A stretch of DNA of 64,000 nt from Glandiceps talaboti (GCF_964340395.1 NC_135559.1:18080550-18144549), one strand, 5' to 3'; counted from the first letter of the stretch, positions 1-12,270 are shown. Numbers and translations: made by a program. Notes: a model not told the origin generated them from the sequence alone.

Positions 1-458
1 TGAAAATACCTTTATTTCCTGGAGCGGGATTCCCCTTTAAAACGAAAATAGAAACACTGACAATTATGTCACGAAAGAACCTACAAAACTATGAAATAAA
101 ATGTATATTTCTAAAATCTTAATACTATATTTTAATGGGTTTCGACAAACGTTTTTTTTTCGATATAGTATTCATTTCCTTTGAACGTTCCAAACAAACA
201 ATAAAATACACGAATGAAATCGTATTCTCTAGAGCTGTCAGCGGCTTTTCTACCATTGTCATTGATCTATCCTAAAGTATTTCAAATGTGCCACGCAGTT
301 TTTGTCTTCCAATGGGATTTGTAAATATTTAACTACAGAAGCGAAGTAGTTTTCTTCTTCAGGTTTTTCTTTTTAAAATATTGATTATAAAGAAGGTATC
401 AGTGACATCCATACACATTTGTTTATTAACTGACTCAAAGATAAATTGTACATTCCAG
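1..458 (+). other. intron of the left-edge membrane-protein gene
   Basis: AT-rich sequence ending in a polypyrimidine-poor but usable acceptor (ttccag at 453-458). No open frame or structured repeat is visible. It is read as the last intron of the gene whose terminal exon starts at 459; the upstream exons lie outside the window. Confidence 0.45.
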
Positions 459-607
459 GATCCGATTATGTAGCCCTTAAGATCGTCCTACCGTTTGCAC
501 TTTTGGTCATCGTTGTAAAAATAGCTGCGATTCTAATAAGACGATACAGACAAAAGAAGAAAGGAGGAGCTGCTGAAGCACAAAGTGACGGTACTCCTGA
601 AGAGTAA
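459..607 (+). CDS. terminal exon of a single-pass membrane protein (partial)
   Basis: After the acceptor, reading from 461 gives 48 codons up to TAA at 605-607, entered in a split codon (two nucleotides, GA). The peptide starts SDYVALK, then has a hydrophobic stretch of about 19 residues ([19 protein letters not shown]) containing one lysine. It is followed by a strongly basic RRYRQKKK stop-transfer cluster and a short acidic tail ending in PEE. This is the usual layout of a type I membrane protein's last exon: transmembrane helix plus a short cytoplasmic tail of about 24 residues. The other two frames meet stops at once. The ectodomain would lie upstream of the window, so no family can be named. 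An AT dinucleotide tract begins about 20 bp after the stop, probably within the 3'UTR. Confidence 0.55.
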
Positions 608-625
608 GGAAAAACCAATCATAAG

Positions 626-750
<125 letters not shown>

Positions 751-757
751 CTCTTCT

Positions 758-1270
758 CTCTCGTTTCCGATGATGCATCTGTACCATTGTTACATACCTT
801 GGCTTGGCTGTACCATTGTTACATACCTTGGCTAATGAGTGAATTTCATATTATTACACTCTCTCGTTTCCGATGATGCATTTTAATGTACCATTTATTC
901 ATTCCTCAGGAGAATATATATCACTAAATTAAATATGTAAAGTTGACGCCCTTTTGCAAAGATTCTGGATTATCTTATCTCACCAACTTTGGTTACCATG
1001 CTATATCCATATGAATCAAATTTGACAGTGCCTTAAATGAGGCACTTTCAGAAACTTAGGAACACATTGAACGTTTATGTTACTATGATGCAGTTCGGTC
1101 AAGATGTTGATATTTCATATCTATCATTTTCGCTATCATGCAACTAGAAATATTTCCATTAACTGATCTTGCAATTTGATCCTCAACTTTGCGTAATTTA
1201 CGTATACATGTAATTTCTGTACCATTGTTACATACCTTGGCTAATGAGTGAATTTCATATTATTACACAA
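758..1270. repeat. local direct duplications
   Basis: A segment beginning tgtaccattgttacatacc occurs at about 780, 809 and 1219; the last two copies share about 50 bp, running to attattacac. A second motif, ctctcgtttccgatgatgca, occurs at about 759 and 862. These are short-range duplications in non-coding sequence 3' of the membrane-protein exon. Confidence 0.8.
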
Positions 1271-2109
1271 TTTGGGTTAGCGTTGTAACCAAGCAACAAA
1301 TATCAAAATTACTTCATTTCATGCTCATCATAGCATTATGGTCTTTATTAAAGATTTACGTAGATGTGACAATTACTTTGGAAATCATATCACTTTTAGG
1401 TAATTTCTCTATGTATTGTCTGTGGAAAGTAAATGGCCCTTGTGTCCATGGCTACCATCATTTTTTGAGTAATAAGATGTTTTTAATGTTGTGGGGGGGG
1501 GGGCACAGCTGATATTATGGAACTATTTGTATAAATCGCCATTTCTCCACACAATGTTAAGTAATTAACATACATAAATAATTTATTGTAAAAGAAATGA
1601 CACGTTGGTTACCATGGTAACACCTAAACAAATTTGATATGTAAAATTTAATCAGCCTCTTAGGGAAATTCCTTGAGGGAGATATGGAATGTATATGTCC
1701 CTTCAAATACAATATATTTATTGAAGTATTTTTACCATGCTATCCAAATAAGACATTTTCGGAAAGGTCATTGTATTCGTTACTTAGAAAAGACTGTTGA
1801 CACACGCCATTCATATCTCATGTTGATGCATTTTGACAAAACGTTTGATTGAATTCAAATTTCAGTCAGTTTGGTTGGTTGTCATGGTAACCATGACCAC
1901 TGTGTCCACTATTGATGGTGTCATTAAATCCGACACATTGAGAAACCTTGAGATACATGGAGTTTATGTAAAACTATATCAAAATGTGGTCAATACCGAG
2001 ATCTTTATACTGTTCACATGTTCATTAATTAATTGTTGTAGGGTGAATGTATAATTATATTGTTATTAATTAGAGAGATTAAACAGAGTTTAGGAGTTTG
2101 AGATAAAAC

Positions 2110-2344
<235 letters not shown>

Positions 2345-2521
2345 GCCGAATAAACAAACATTGTTCTCATAAACCACTCTGTATTGTAATATAATATGGC
2401 TTTTGCATGAATTAAAAACAAAGGGTTTTTCGATGTTCGCTTTGGAGTGGTGATATGATAATCTCTGGTGGTACGATATGCATCTGATGTATGTTATGAA
2501 AATATTCCATAGGTATCCAAA

Positions 2522-2522
<1 letters not shown>

Positions 2523-2573
<51 letters not shown>

Positions 2574-2588
2574 ACACACACACACATG
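2523..2588. repeat. (CA)n microsatellite
   Basis: CA dinucleotide run with one CATA interruption, followed by a short G run. Confidence 0.95.
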
Positions 2589-3354
2589 GGGGGGACATAC
2601 ACACACACGGGGACATACAAAGTCATACTGGACACGTAAACTGTAAACAAAAAAAGCATGACAGTACAAGTGTACAACTATTAGTATTTAATTATTGTTT
2701 GACTGCTACAAATATTCATAATTCTATTTAAATTCAAATTATACATATTAATGTGACTATGTATTTACAGATCTGACTTTAACCAAATGAAAATAACAAT
2801 ATTATCCAATAATAAATAAATAATGATCTACACATTAAGTTATCAATGACGTATCATATTACAAGAGTCTGATCCCAGTATGTAAGGCACAACGTATCAT
2901 GCAACGACTATTACCTTGACCGATGCATGAGGGCGCCCCACCCATCACGATGTAACTTTAAAACAGACTGCAGAATTATAATAATGCTAATGGATGAATT
3001 TATTGACTTTTTCTAAAATTATTACCATAAAAATTTTACATTACATCTTTTTAATTAAAAAAACACGAAAAGGTTGCTGATCATAATGTCCTCTGTCAGT
3101 CAATCAAGTTCAGCCTTGCCCTCCTTCCTAATCATTGTGACAGATTCTGACGACGGAAGGAGTGCACGACACACAGTCCGTCAGTCTCGTTTTGTATCAA
3201 TACTCCGCTTTTCTTTTCTCTTTTTTCTTTCATTTTTTTGATGAGTGAAAGAGTGACGTAATAATAAATTAAATTTGAATAAAAATTACTTATTATTTTC
3301 TCTAGTTCTTATTGATTATAAAGATGTCATCAAATTGTCTCCTTCAATATGTGA

Positions 3355-3450
3355 TTTTCCCGCCAAAACGTAGATTGTTCTCTTTCAATATCTGGTTTTC
3401 CCGCCAAAAGGTAAATTATTGTATCTTTTGGTGTCTGAACTTCCCGCCAG
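3355..3450. promoter_or_regulatory. cluster of three E2F-like sites
   Basis: TTTTCCCGCCAAAA occurs at 3355-3368 and again at 3396-3409, with a third, weaker CTTCCCGCCAG at 3440-3450. This is the E2F consensus core with its A/T flanks. The even spacing of about 41 bp shows they arose by duplication of a short segment. No gene start is visible nearby, so a regulatory role is inference only. Confidence 0.35.
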
Positions 3451-5774
3451 AATGAAAGTGTTTTTGTTTTAATGCGTGTTGTTAAATTTTCAACCAGAGT
3501 TTCGTTTATAGTTGGTTAATTATTTTCTATGCATATACACTTTTTTTTCATGATAGCACATGGTTTTGATCTAAATAGAATTCTTGTACTTGTTTTTTTT
3601 TTTTTTTTTGCGGGAAGGTTTCAGGTATTGATGTAGATACTCCATAAAGTGTGGTCGATCGACCTTATATATATACGACAATACATTTATGGGATAAAAT
3701 TGCAAAGATGTTTGGTGAAATATGGGGTATATACATTGCAGAGTGACTATTAATTATTGATTTTCGTATCCAGAAGCGTGAAACTAATTTGAATAAAAAA
3801 TTGAGCTAGAGTGGAGATGTTTACAATCAATATGAAATAACTAGAACAGAATCTACACTAAGGTTATCATGTGCAATGTCAGGTGTTCAAGGTCGGGATG
3901 ATCATGTTACAGTTACTATGGCAACAGGCAAACAAAATGGCTCTTCTGGGAGTTGAGCGATGTGTGAGGGCGCCCAATCACGGTGTACCCTACAGACTAT
4001 TTTTTTCTGCCGCTCACCCTGAAATTTATGGAAAATAGTAATCTGGGTACATTTTCTGTAATGAACCTAGGTCATAATGAAAAAAAATATATATCATTTT
4101 TTTTCAATTTCCTAATAAATTTAGCGTATCTTTAACAACTTATTTATCACGTCCAAAGAATTTTAATATTTTAATATTTTAAATGTAATGTATTTAGTTG
4201 TAAATCTTCAAATATTAAATATCAATTTCTAAAATTTTAATATAATTCCTATATTTGATGAAAATTACCACTAGTACGGTCACCTCCAATAATACATACT
4301 TGTTAAATGCCCTAGTGTTTAACTTTGCAGGTAGTTTCAGAGATCAAAAGGCATCGCCACTTTTGGGAAATATGTTCCCATCATTAGAATTTAGGGGGGG
4401 GGGGGGCAGCAGAGAAACACTGACTAATCTTTCCAAGTTCTTACATTCAAAGATGAATACAAAGCACCAAATCGAACAAGCTGGCACTGTACAGTTGCAC
4501 CATCTCTGTACCATCTTGTACCATTTACTGGAATGGCGGAATTTTCCCCATTAACTATTAAGTGCGATTTGAAGCACATCCTTAAAACTGTTCAGTATTT
4601 GTTATCAATATTTACGACTATTATAATTCAGTCTCACAAAACACTGAGTCAACAGTTGTAAACGTTCACCCTGCTTACTTACTTACTTACTAATACTTTT
4701 AATGACTGTATTAGTAATTATCTTTGCTCGTAATCTTATGCACTAAATATTCCCAACACTATAACACTGTCAAATATGTCTTCGCCTTCTATTTATTATC
4801 ATTGTCGGGGGGGGGGGCTAGACGTTGATAGGGCCAATCGTTCTCCAGTCTCACCATTTTTGGGTCTGTCAATACTTTCGAAACCACGGACGGAAAGAAA
4901 TTTTTTTCGAAGGCAATACTTTAGAGCTATCATTATATCTAATTCCAGCTAATGAACACCCGACTGTACACGATATTGTGAAGCAGAACCATATACGACC
5001 ATCTATGGTTGAACAACTACTCTCATTGCAAGCAATGGTCCACTACACATCATTGCATCTCCACCTAACATACTAATATATTATAACTATAGCAAATACT
5101 GCTAAACGATATATGACGAGATACGTGTTCCTTAAAAACACTACATGGAGCATTTTCTCTTCTTTGATAGACAGTTGTAAAATTGTCCTCGTTCGACAAA
5201 ACTTGTTGAATTCGGTATTTAACATGCGCTTTAATTTTATCGACATTATTTTCTTTATATTATGCTATACTAATACTAATTATGTATGCGTGTTATATTG
5301 CAACCAACTGTTGATGACTATAAAGGTGACACATTGACACATGCATAATTTATAACGTCTATTATTACATACTTTCTCTTTACAGAAATTCATAAATTGC
5401 AAGCTCCAGAAAAGAGAATTATGATTTTACGGGTAGCCTTGCCTTCTTTGAAAATACGATTAATATTTAAAATTTGCTAAAAATATTTCCTTAATGTATT
5501 TTAGATGGTTTGCAATCTTGTGTATTGTTTTTGCGTTTTTTTACCCTACAACTAGCTTGACACCCAAGGGATGTTGTAGCCGAACGAAGCTTTGAACTCG
5601 GAGAAGTCACAAATGCGGGTGTATATGTTCGAAAGTTTCAACGTTAGAACATTTAATTTCTTGACGTGCACTCTAAAATGGCAAAACGGCACAAAAGCCC
5701 TGAATGTAACATTTAACACCTCAGATTCCTGTATACCATTATTTCTGTCAACTTTTGTAACAAGACGAATTTTG

Positions 5775-5806
5775 CATTTGTTTGTTTGTTTGTTTGTTTG
5801 TTTGTT
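5775..5806. repeat. (TTTG)n microsatellite
   Basis: About seven TTTG units. Confidence 0.85.
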
Positions 5807-6179
5807 TAGTCATCTGCTGAGACGTTTTCATTACTAGTCGAATTTATACACTATACGAGTCTGCCTGGTAATTTTTTGTTTATTTGTTTATGTATTAACT
5901 CATTTGTTTGTTTGTATATTTGGGTGATGCACACTAAAGTTAGGGTGCTGTTTTGTTATGTGCAACGAATTTTTAGCCCGATTTAATTAAGGTCACGGTC
6001 ACAGTGTTTGACCTCTACGAAAATGCTCTATAGCCTAAAAACTAGTACAAACAACCAAACACCGGTCAAGCTTAATGCCCTACTATATTAACGAATCGGT
6101 TTTATTGGGGGGGGGTTATTTGTGGGGGGTGGGGAGTCTAGTTCCTATACGTTGCGTTACGTTAACTACCATCACCCGA

Positions 6180-6305
<126 letters not shown>

Positions 6306-6558
6306 GAAGACGAGTCTGATATAATTACATTGTGGATTTACACTACGGACCGTTTCACCATAAGGATCGTCGGGTGTAATAGTGTGGTTTAATAGATATT
6401 TAAGCATAACCAACTAAGCCTGAGCGCTTTGTGCTTCCACTAGCAGAATCAATTTTTACCATTCATACTTCACTGGTCAATATTACAAGATGACGATCTA
6501 AAGATTAAGTATGGGGAAAGTTTCTGTGTACATGTGTCTGAATCATTTTGTACGCTGG

Positions 6559-6867
6559 TTATAAAATGGTGCACTCGGGTGCATTGTCACAAATAGTGCC
6601 GCACCCTGCCTCAACACACGACCCACATCCTTCATCACCGCAGCAACAACAGCAATCGCAATCGCAATCAAAACAGCCACAGCAACCCGCGTCTCCACCA
6701 CCCATTGCATCACCCCCTCCTGTGGCAAGTGCTTCACCTCCCCCAGCAGCGGCTGCCCCTCCACCACCCATCTGCGATGCGATGATATAACCAGGCAGTA
6801 GAAGACCCGGACCGTCGCCATTTTCATCGGCCTCCGGCATAACTTTGACATCTCCGTTGTTAGTCAT
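6559..6867 (-). CDS. putative small Cys-rich protein with C-terminal CAAX box
   Basis: Single open frame of 102 codons on the minus strand, from ATG at 6865-6867 (context tgaaaATGA) to TAA at 6559-6561. It lies in a local GC-rich island within AT-rich DNA. In order the product has an acidic N-terminus (residues 1-20), a hydrophobic LLLPGYIIA patch (about 23-31), a Gly/Ala-rich linker, and a Cys cluster (GCCGCFDCDCDCCCCCG). It then has further paired cysteines and ends in ECTIL. The final four residues, CTIL, fit a CAAX prenylation box; a terminal leucine usually favours geranylgeranylation. The nearby cysteines would suit palmitoylation or metal binding. The composition recalls I-mfa-type domains, but I cannot align it. 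The opposite strand also has a Pro/Gln-rich frame (6566-6790), so coding is not proven. Confidence 0.35.
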   Translation of the reverse strand: MTNNGDVKVMPEADENGDGPGLLLPGYIIASQMGGGGAAAAGGGEALATGGGDAMGGGDAGCCGCFDCDCDCCCCCGDEGCGSCVEAGCGTICDNAPECTIL

Positions 6868-7189
6868 TTTCAATCAGTTACGTGTTCAGCTCACTGTTTG
6901 TACTGCTTTGAAAACTGTTGTATTTACGTAATGGGTGTTCTTGGTCAACTACTGCGCAAACGGTGAATTCGGTTGATCGCTCAACAAGGACAACTTTTTG
7001 TCGCTACACCAAAGGAAGCTCTCCTGTAAAGAGTTCAGACATAACACGAAATTATGATTTGTCTGTCACGTCTTCACCACATACCCCTTCTTTCCGGTCT
7101 GTGGTTTCACTTTATAATCATTATATTTCTTATATGGTTTTGTATTAAAAAAAAAAAACAAAAAAAAAAACAACAACATGCAACGTATA

Positions 7190-7396
7190 TAAGATGGGAT
7201 GGGATGGGATGAGATGAGATGAGGTGAGGTGGGGTGGGGTGGGGTGAGGTGGGGTGGGGTGGGGTGGGTGGGGTGGGGTGGGGTTGGGTGGGGTGAGGTG
7301 AGGTGAGATGAGGTGAGATGAATGAGATGAGATGAGATGGGATGAAAAGAGATGGGATGAAAAGAGATGAGATGAGGTGAGGTGAGATGAGATGAG
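7190..7396. repeat. pentanucleotide array (GGGAT/GAGGT/GGGGT/GAGAT)
   Basis: Purine-rich pentamers drift from GGGAT through GGGGT and GAGGT to GAGAT. On the minus strand the array directly follows the 3' end of the LINE fragment at 7.4-9.1 kb. It may therefore be that element's microsatellite tail. Confidence 0.9.
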
Positions 7397-8293
7397 TTAT
7401 AACTTTATTACAACCGTATAGACAATTTACAATTCTATTTTAGGTATATAGGTGTTTTACATGAGTTTAGATACATACAGAGAGCAATTACAATCTTTTT
7501 GTTTTGATTGTATTATAAATTTAAATTGCTCTTTCTTTCTATCTTGTTGAATTCTGAACTGATATTATAACTTACACTTAATAATTTATCTCGTTGTTTT
7601 TTAAATAGTTTGCAATGTATCAAATGATGTTCTTCGTCTTCTATTGTATTACAATTTTTACATAGACTATTTTCAATTTGAGTTTTAGGTTGTGTGTGTC
7701 ATCCCTTCTTAATTACAAGACTTATCCTGAATTGTGCTAATGTTTCGATGTGTTGTCTATTATTGATAACTGCTATGTAGTTTTCTGGTTCCAGTGAATG
7801 TTTTTAGGTACTGTATGAACGCAACTTTGCATTTTCTCGTCTATTGTCTGTATTCCATCTATTACAGTAATATTCTTGTATTGAACTACAGAGTTCTTGA
7901 TTTGTCATATTAGTGATCCTGTTGTCATTTTATAATTTTATATTGCATTCTAGAGCTGGAAGCCACGATCCTGTGTATCGATTGTTCTCCATGTCATTCA
8001 TTGTAAAGAACGCTAAAATTATCTTCAATTGACTTCAGATCTTTGAAGTAATTTATAGCACAACAATAAATTGTACTTATCAATGACTCTCTTCCTAGTT
8101 AAGTTCCATTCTACCCTCTATTTTGCTAGCTCTGTTTAATTTACTAAAATTAAATGTTCAATATTCCCCAACAAAAACGCAAATGAAATTTTCCACTTGC
8201 TGTTTTGTCCCATGTGGCTTGATTTTGGAGAACACCCCATAGTCTAGCGAGGGTGAGATAGGCTGGCATGCTATTAACTTGACGGGCATATTA

Positions 8294-8376
8294 AAGTACA
8301 ATAGACACCGGTGGAAAGATAAATACCAAGACGGAGCCGCGTTGTTTGTCATTCCACCGGTGTCTATTGTATACTT
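8294..8376. mobile_element. short foldback MITE inside the LINE fragment
   Basis: Inverted arms: caatagacaccggtgga on the left (8299-8315) and its complement on the right (8353-8370), with matching outer aagta/tactt. The loop is about 35 bp. It probably inserted after the LINE decayed. Confidence 0.6.
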
Positions 8377-8389
8377 CTGAAAGCCCAGT

Positions 8390-8995
8390 GGTGAAGTCAT
8401 TTTTAAAGATGTTGAACAGAGTTCGGCTGAGTGGCCAACTTTGTTTAACTCCATAGTCAATCTTCCAATTTTTTTGTTATCACGTCCTTCAATTTAATCA
8501 TATCCACATTTGCATACATGTTCTTTATTGTGTTGTATACTTTTTCGTTGATGTTATCATGTAGCAGTTTATAATAAAGTGCTGTTTTCTATATTGTATC
8601 AAAACATCTTTTTGAGTACAAAGCAACAGTACAGTTTCCTCTTCTTTGATTGTTATTTCTTAATTATAGTATGAAGTGTTAAGATGTGATCAACTGTTCT
8701 GTGCTTGTGCTTCGAAATTCGGCGGCTTGATTTGAGTGTATGATGGAGTTATTTTTTAAATATTTTGATGTCCTTGTATTGATAATCACACTGAATACCT
8801 AAGCGATTACATATACCCCTGTGATTGTGTGTGTCTGACTTGTCTTCCTGTTTGTGTACTGGAGTTATAATGCTTGTATTCCATATTTGGGGATAAGTTT
8901 CTGTTTTTAATATGTGATTAAATATTTGTTGCAGAGCTTGTTTTACTTTTCTGTTGCTATTCAATAGATCTCCTGGAATACCATCAGGTATATTT
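8390..8995 (-). pseudogene. reverse transcriptase pseudogene of the LINE fragment
   Basis: This is the part of the LINE with readable RT homology. The first block is an open run of 71 codons ending at 8749. After frameshifts the GVKQ block follows at 8395-8460. Stops lie between and within the blocks, so no functional polymerase can be made. Confidence 0.75.
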
Positions 8996-9130
8996 GATGT
9001 GTTACATTTTAATGTTCTTGCTGTTTATATTACCTCTGATAATGTTATAGTTGTATTTAAATCCTTGGTTGTCATCCATTTCATTTTATAGTTGTGTTAG
9101 TTTTGATTCTATTTTTTTAATTCTGTCAGG

Positions 9131-9193
9131 TGTGGTGGTGGTGGTGGTGGTGGTGGTGGTGGTGGTGGTGGTGGTGGTGGTGGTGGTGGTGGT
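9131..9193. repeat. (GGT)n microsatellite
   Basis: About 20 GGT trinucleotides; poly-Thr on the minus strand is an artefact. Confidence 0.95.
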
Positions 9194-9318
9194 ATTTTTA
9201 CCAAACCATTTAAAATGATCAAGCCATGCTGTATTTGAAATTTCTTTCAGATTACTGTTCACTTTGGGTTTGGTGATAGACTCAATCTGTATATGCAACA
9301 TTCGTTTGTCAGTTCATC

Positions 9319-9321
<3 letters not shown>

Positions 9322-9390
<69 letters not shown>
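9322..9390. repeat. (GT)n microsatellite
   Basis: About 34 GT dinucleotides. Confidence 0.97.
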
Positions 9391-9391
<1 letters not shown>

Positions 9392-9600
9392 TATTTGACC
9401 ATGTATTTTGTAAAATCCAATACACTAGTGATGGCCCAATCATATACACTCATTTGGAATACATAGTACAAATATATTAAAGGTACACTAGCTGTAACTG
9501 GAACGGTTTTTGTGAGATATAACGACTTACTCGTAATATCGTACACTCCGAATAGTACTAAGTCATCTGAGGATAAACGTATTTGTGTCTAGCTGTATAC

Positions 9601-9963
9601 TAGTCTAGTTCCATGACGGACAGTATACACACTTTTACCATCTAGTCAAGGTCCCCAACGAAAGGTGTCAAGTGTGTTTGAACTTCATGGTGAGCGAAGA
9701 ATGAACGGCGCATGTCATTAGTAATCCATCACAAATTGAAAGACTCGTTGCTCATTAATTTGATACAGTTGTTTTGACAATGGTTTGACTATCGCGGGAA
9801 TTTAACACGTAATAATGATATGTAAATGTCCAATTCCTCCTCCAGTTTGCTTGAACTAAAATCATGAACCCTGTGGGAGGGAGCACAGAATTATGTGCAA
9901 TTGTTTGGAACCTTGACTATACACGGTAAAAGTGTGTATACTGTCCGTCATGGAACTAGACTA
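9601..9963. mobile_element. Mutator-like MITE, 363 bp, with 9-bp target duplication
   Basis: The termini are perfect 39-bp inverted repeats starting TAGTCTAGTTCCATGACG at 9601 and mirrored at 9963. Imperfect homology continues inwards (tagtcaaggt). The flanks carry the same 9 bp, GCTGTATAC, at 9592-9600 and 9964-9972. Long TIRs with a 9-bp duplication are the hallmark of Mutator-like (MULE) elements. The interior has no transposase frame, so it is non-autonomous. The perfect TIRs and duplication imply a recent insertion. Confidence 0.88.
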
Positions 9964-10059
9964 GCTGTATACATAACATGACACAATCAATCTAGTTATA
10001 TTGATTTTTGGGTCCACACCCTATAATCAGCGTCCCACAGCAATCACAATTTCAAATTA

Positions 10060-10365
10060 TTGTTTTGCTACTTATGGATACAATCGACCCCTAATAAAAC
10101 ACGCAGAATGTCTAATTATCATCGGTATTTTAACAATTTTTCAGTGAATGTATTTTTCGTTGTTCGAAAATATAATACTGCAGTTACAGTTAGTGCATCT
10201 TTAACGTCACCCACAGTACCTTCATTTTTTAAGATAATGTTTTTCTTTGAACGACGTACATGTAGCAAAACTAGTCATGCTTAATTTATCTTCAATAACC
10301 GTGTAACATTTATCTTAAAACTCGGAACATTTTGAAATGTTGTAAACTTTAATTTGATGTAGACA

Positions 10366-10420
<55 letters not shown>

Positions 10421-11530
10421 GGATGAGGATGAGGATGGAGACATGATTTATGGATATGTGACGACGTTAGGCCTTGTTAAAACAACAACAAAGAAGGGGT
10501 TGTACTTGTACGTAAAACTTACCTTTCTTTGGCGGGAGAATCGTCAATATCGCAACTAACGTTACAAAAGTTACACACAGCGTCACATAGGCCTACCAAT
10601 GATAAAACGATAGAGCAATTTTCCCTCCTGAAAGTTCACGGCGAAATGTAACGTGTACAGTAGTTTCTTGAAATACGTGCAAAACGATCACGAGATGTCA
10701 ATTTATTGTCATGCTTGGCCTGCTTGACGTCACGCAGTCTGCAAACACTTTCGCTAATTAAACGCTACTTCACTTGTTGCTTGTAACCAAGGCAACAAGC
10801 AAAAATTACAACAGATGAAAAATTGATGTTACAAATATCTCTTCATAAATTATTGATTGCCTATCCGTAGATTGTCTTCTTTGTTTAAATTCGTGACCCG
10901 CCAAAATATACTGCAGTTTGTTTCAGTGGTTCCCTTGCCGCGTTGCGATTGTCCGACGTCTGCTAAAAACTAGCTGGAAGTCATGCAACTATTGACATCA
11001 ACAGACTGTTAACACGCTATTGTTTATCTTCTTCGCTCTGTTGGCGTATATAAGGTTGTATTAGGGTGTCAAGAAAAATACAAATTCTTTGTTATTCTAT
11101 GATTAATTGGTAAAATGACGTCCTCGCATCTATTACAAACTACTGTTTTGTGACGGTTTCCATGGTAATAAGAAACATTATAGCGTTTATTCCTTCGGGA
11201 CTATATTACTGGCGCACTTTGCCAATTAGTTTTTATTTTCCCTGGCGTCAAATCTTCAGGGACGGCAGTACAGTGTGCTCAGTAAACCCCATACAATAAG
11301 GTTTTATATTGAGGTTTTGTAATTTCTGAATAATTATGTTTTTTCTTAATTTCAAAATTCACCAGGTTGCGCTGTTTTGCATGCCATCACTTTTTAACAA
11401 CTACGCGGACGTGGGGTATTTCAAAATGGCTGACACAGAGTGTCATGTAATTTCCTACTTGTGTCTCTAACAATGAATAAATGGAAAGCTTATTGATAGA
11501 TTGATAGGTGAACAGAGAGAACGGATGAGT
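10060..11530. other. non-coding stretch
   Basis: No recognisable gene. It contains a (GAT)n tract, two E2F-like TTTGGCGGGA-type motifs (near 10530 and 10900), and a TATATAA at about 11047. A 13-codon open frame follows the TATA-like site. Nothing here supports a real transcript by itself. Confidence 0.5.
10365..10437. repeat. (GAT)n microsatellite
   Basis: About 18 GAT units, then GAGGAT units. The poly-Asp frame that results (10365-10559) continues for about 40 unremarkable codons and has no gene context. Confidence 0.92.
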
Positions 11531-11536
11531 GTTCCA

Positions 11537-11676
11537 TGATGGATGGATGGATGGATGGATGGATGGATGGATGGAAGGATGGATGGATGGGTGGATGGAT
11601 TGATGGAAGGATGGATGGATGAATGAATGAACGAACGAACGAACGAATGAATGAATGAATGAATGAATGAATGAAT
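11537..11676. repeat. (GGAT)n/(GAAC)n/(GAAT)n compound microsatellite
   Basis: Tetranucleotide blocks change from GGAT through GAAC to GAAT. Confidence 0.95.
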
Positions 11677-11870
11677 GTTGGTTTGGCTATGATGGTGAAG
11701 TTAACAGAAAATCTACAATCATTTGTTATTGATGTGTGATCAGAGGTCATGATAGTGCAGACATCAACACACATGGACTCAAGAGTGTCCGATTATTGTC
11801 AGTTAATGGCCTCTGAATTGAGGTAAACTCCTTGCAGGTATCACAGCTGTTGTTGGTTTTTCTTTTTCTT

Positions 11871-12032
11871 CTTTTGTTTTGTTTTGTTTTGTTTCGTTTC
11901 GTTTCGTTTCGTTTCGTTTCGTTTCGTTTCGTTTCGTTTCGTTTCGTTTCGTTTCGTTTCGTTTCGTTTCGTTTCGTTTTGTTTTGTTTTGTTTTGTTTT
12001 GTTTTGTTTTGTTTTGGTTTGTTTTGTTTTAA
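11871..12032. repeat. (TTTCG)n/(TTTTG)n pentanucleotide array
   Basis: A central TTTCG block flanked on both sides by TTTTG, consistent with a C/T transition spreading inside the array. Confidence 0.95.
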
Positions 12033-12199
12033 ATACTAGTACATGTATACATTTTATTTTAGGTTTCCAAACAGTAGGCCTATTCTATCCTCTAGGGACG
12101 GTTGCACGTAACTGGCAACCTCAAACAAGACAAATAAAGTTATAAATATTAGATCAATTATACGCGTACGGTATCAGTTTGTAAAATTGAAATAATCCG

Positions 12200-12270
12200 G
12201 CTCTCTCTAGGGCAATGGTTAGAGCTCAGGCCCACTAGGAGGTCAGAAGTTAAAAATCTTAAAATCCAAC
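12200..12270 (+). mobile_element. possible tRNA-derived SINE head
   Basis: The segment contains caatggttagagctcagg (A-box-like) and, about 30 bp on, agaagttaaaaatc, a decayed B box. This resembles the tRNA-like heads of the SINE family described at 54.8 kb, but it is short and degenerate. Confidence 0.3.

Larger units (their letters stand above)
2600..6060. other. non-coding stretch without a recognisable gene
   Basis: AT-rich sequence with scattered homopolymers (G runs near 4396 and 4806, a T run near 3594) and a (TTAC)n patch near 4680. Open frames are short and without homology I recognise. A segment at 2920-2960 (gatgcatgagggcgcc) recurs in similar form at 3958-3990, a short dispersed repeat. 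Confidence 0.6.
7396..9080 (-). mobile_element. degenerate non-LTR retrotransposon (LINE) fragment
   Basis: Minus-strand reading recovers ordered pieces of a LINE ORF2. Near 8749-8995 it reads PDGIPGDLL followed by TYPQIWNTSIITPVHK, the start of the reverse transcriptase domain. Near 8395-8460 it reads GVKQSWPLS then LFNIFKNDF, the conserved GVKQGCPLSP block. Near 7580-7690 there is a CKNC...HHLIHC Cys/His motif typical of the region after the RT. The frame is broken repeatedly and a small foldback element sits at 8294-8376. No YADD catalytic box is legible. The 5' end and ORF1 are missing. Clade is uncertain (Jockey/CR1/RTE-like). Confidence 0.8.

Noticed and set aside
6566-6790. Pro/Gln-rich frame on the plus strand opposite the Cys-rich ORF
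   Set aside because: Low-complexity composition explained by the GC-rich antisense frame; it lacks a defined C-terminal motif. Kept only as the alternative strand.
10365-10559. Possible acidic protein starting with poly-Asp
   Set aside because: The poly-Asp comes from a GAT microsatellite, the remaining 40 codons show no family features, and no splice or promoter context supports it.
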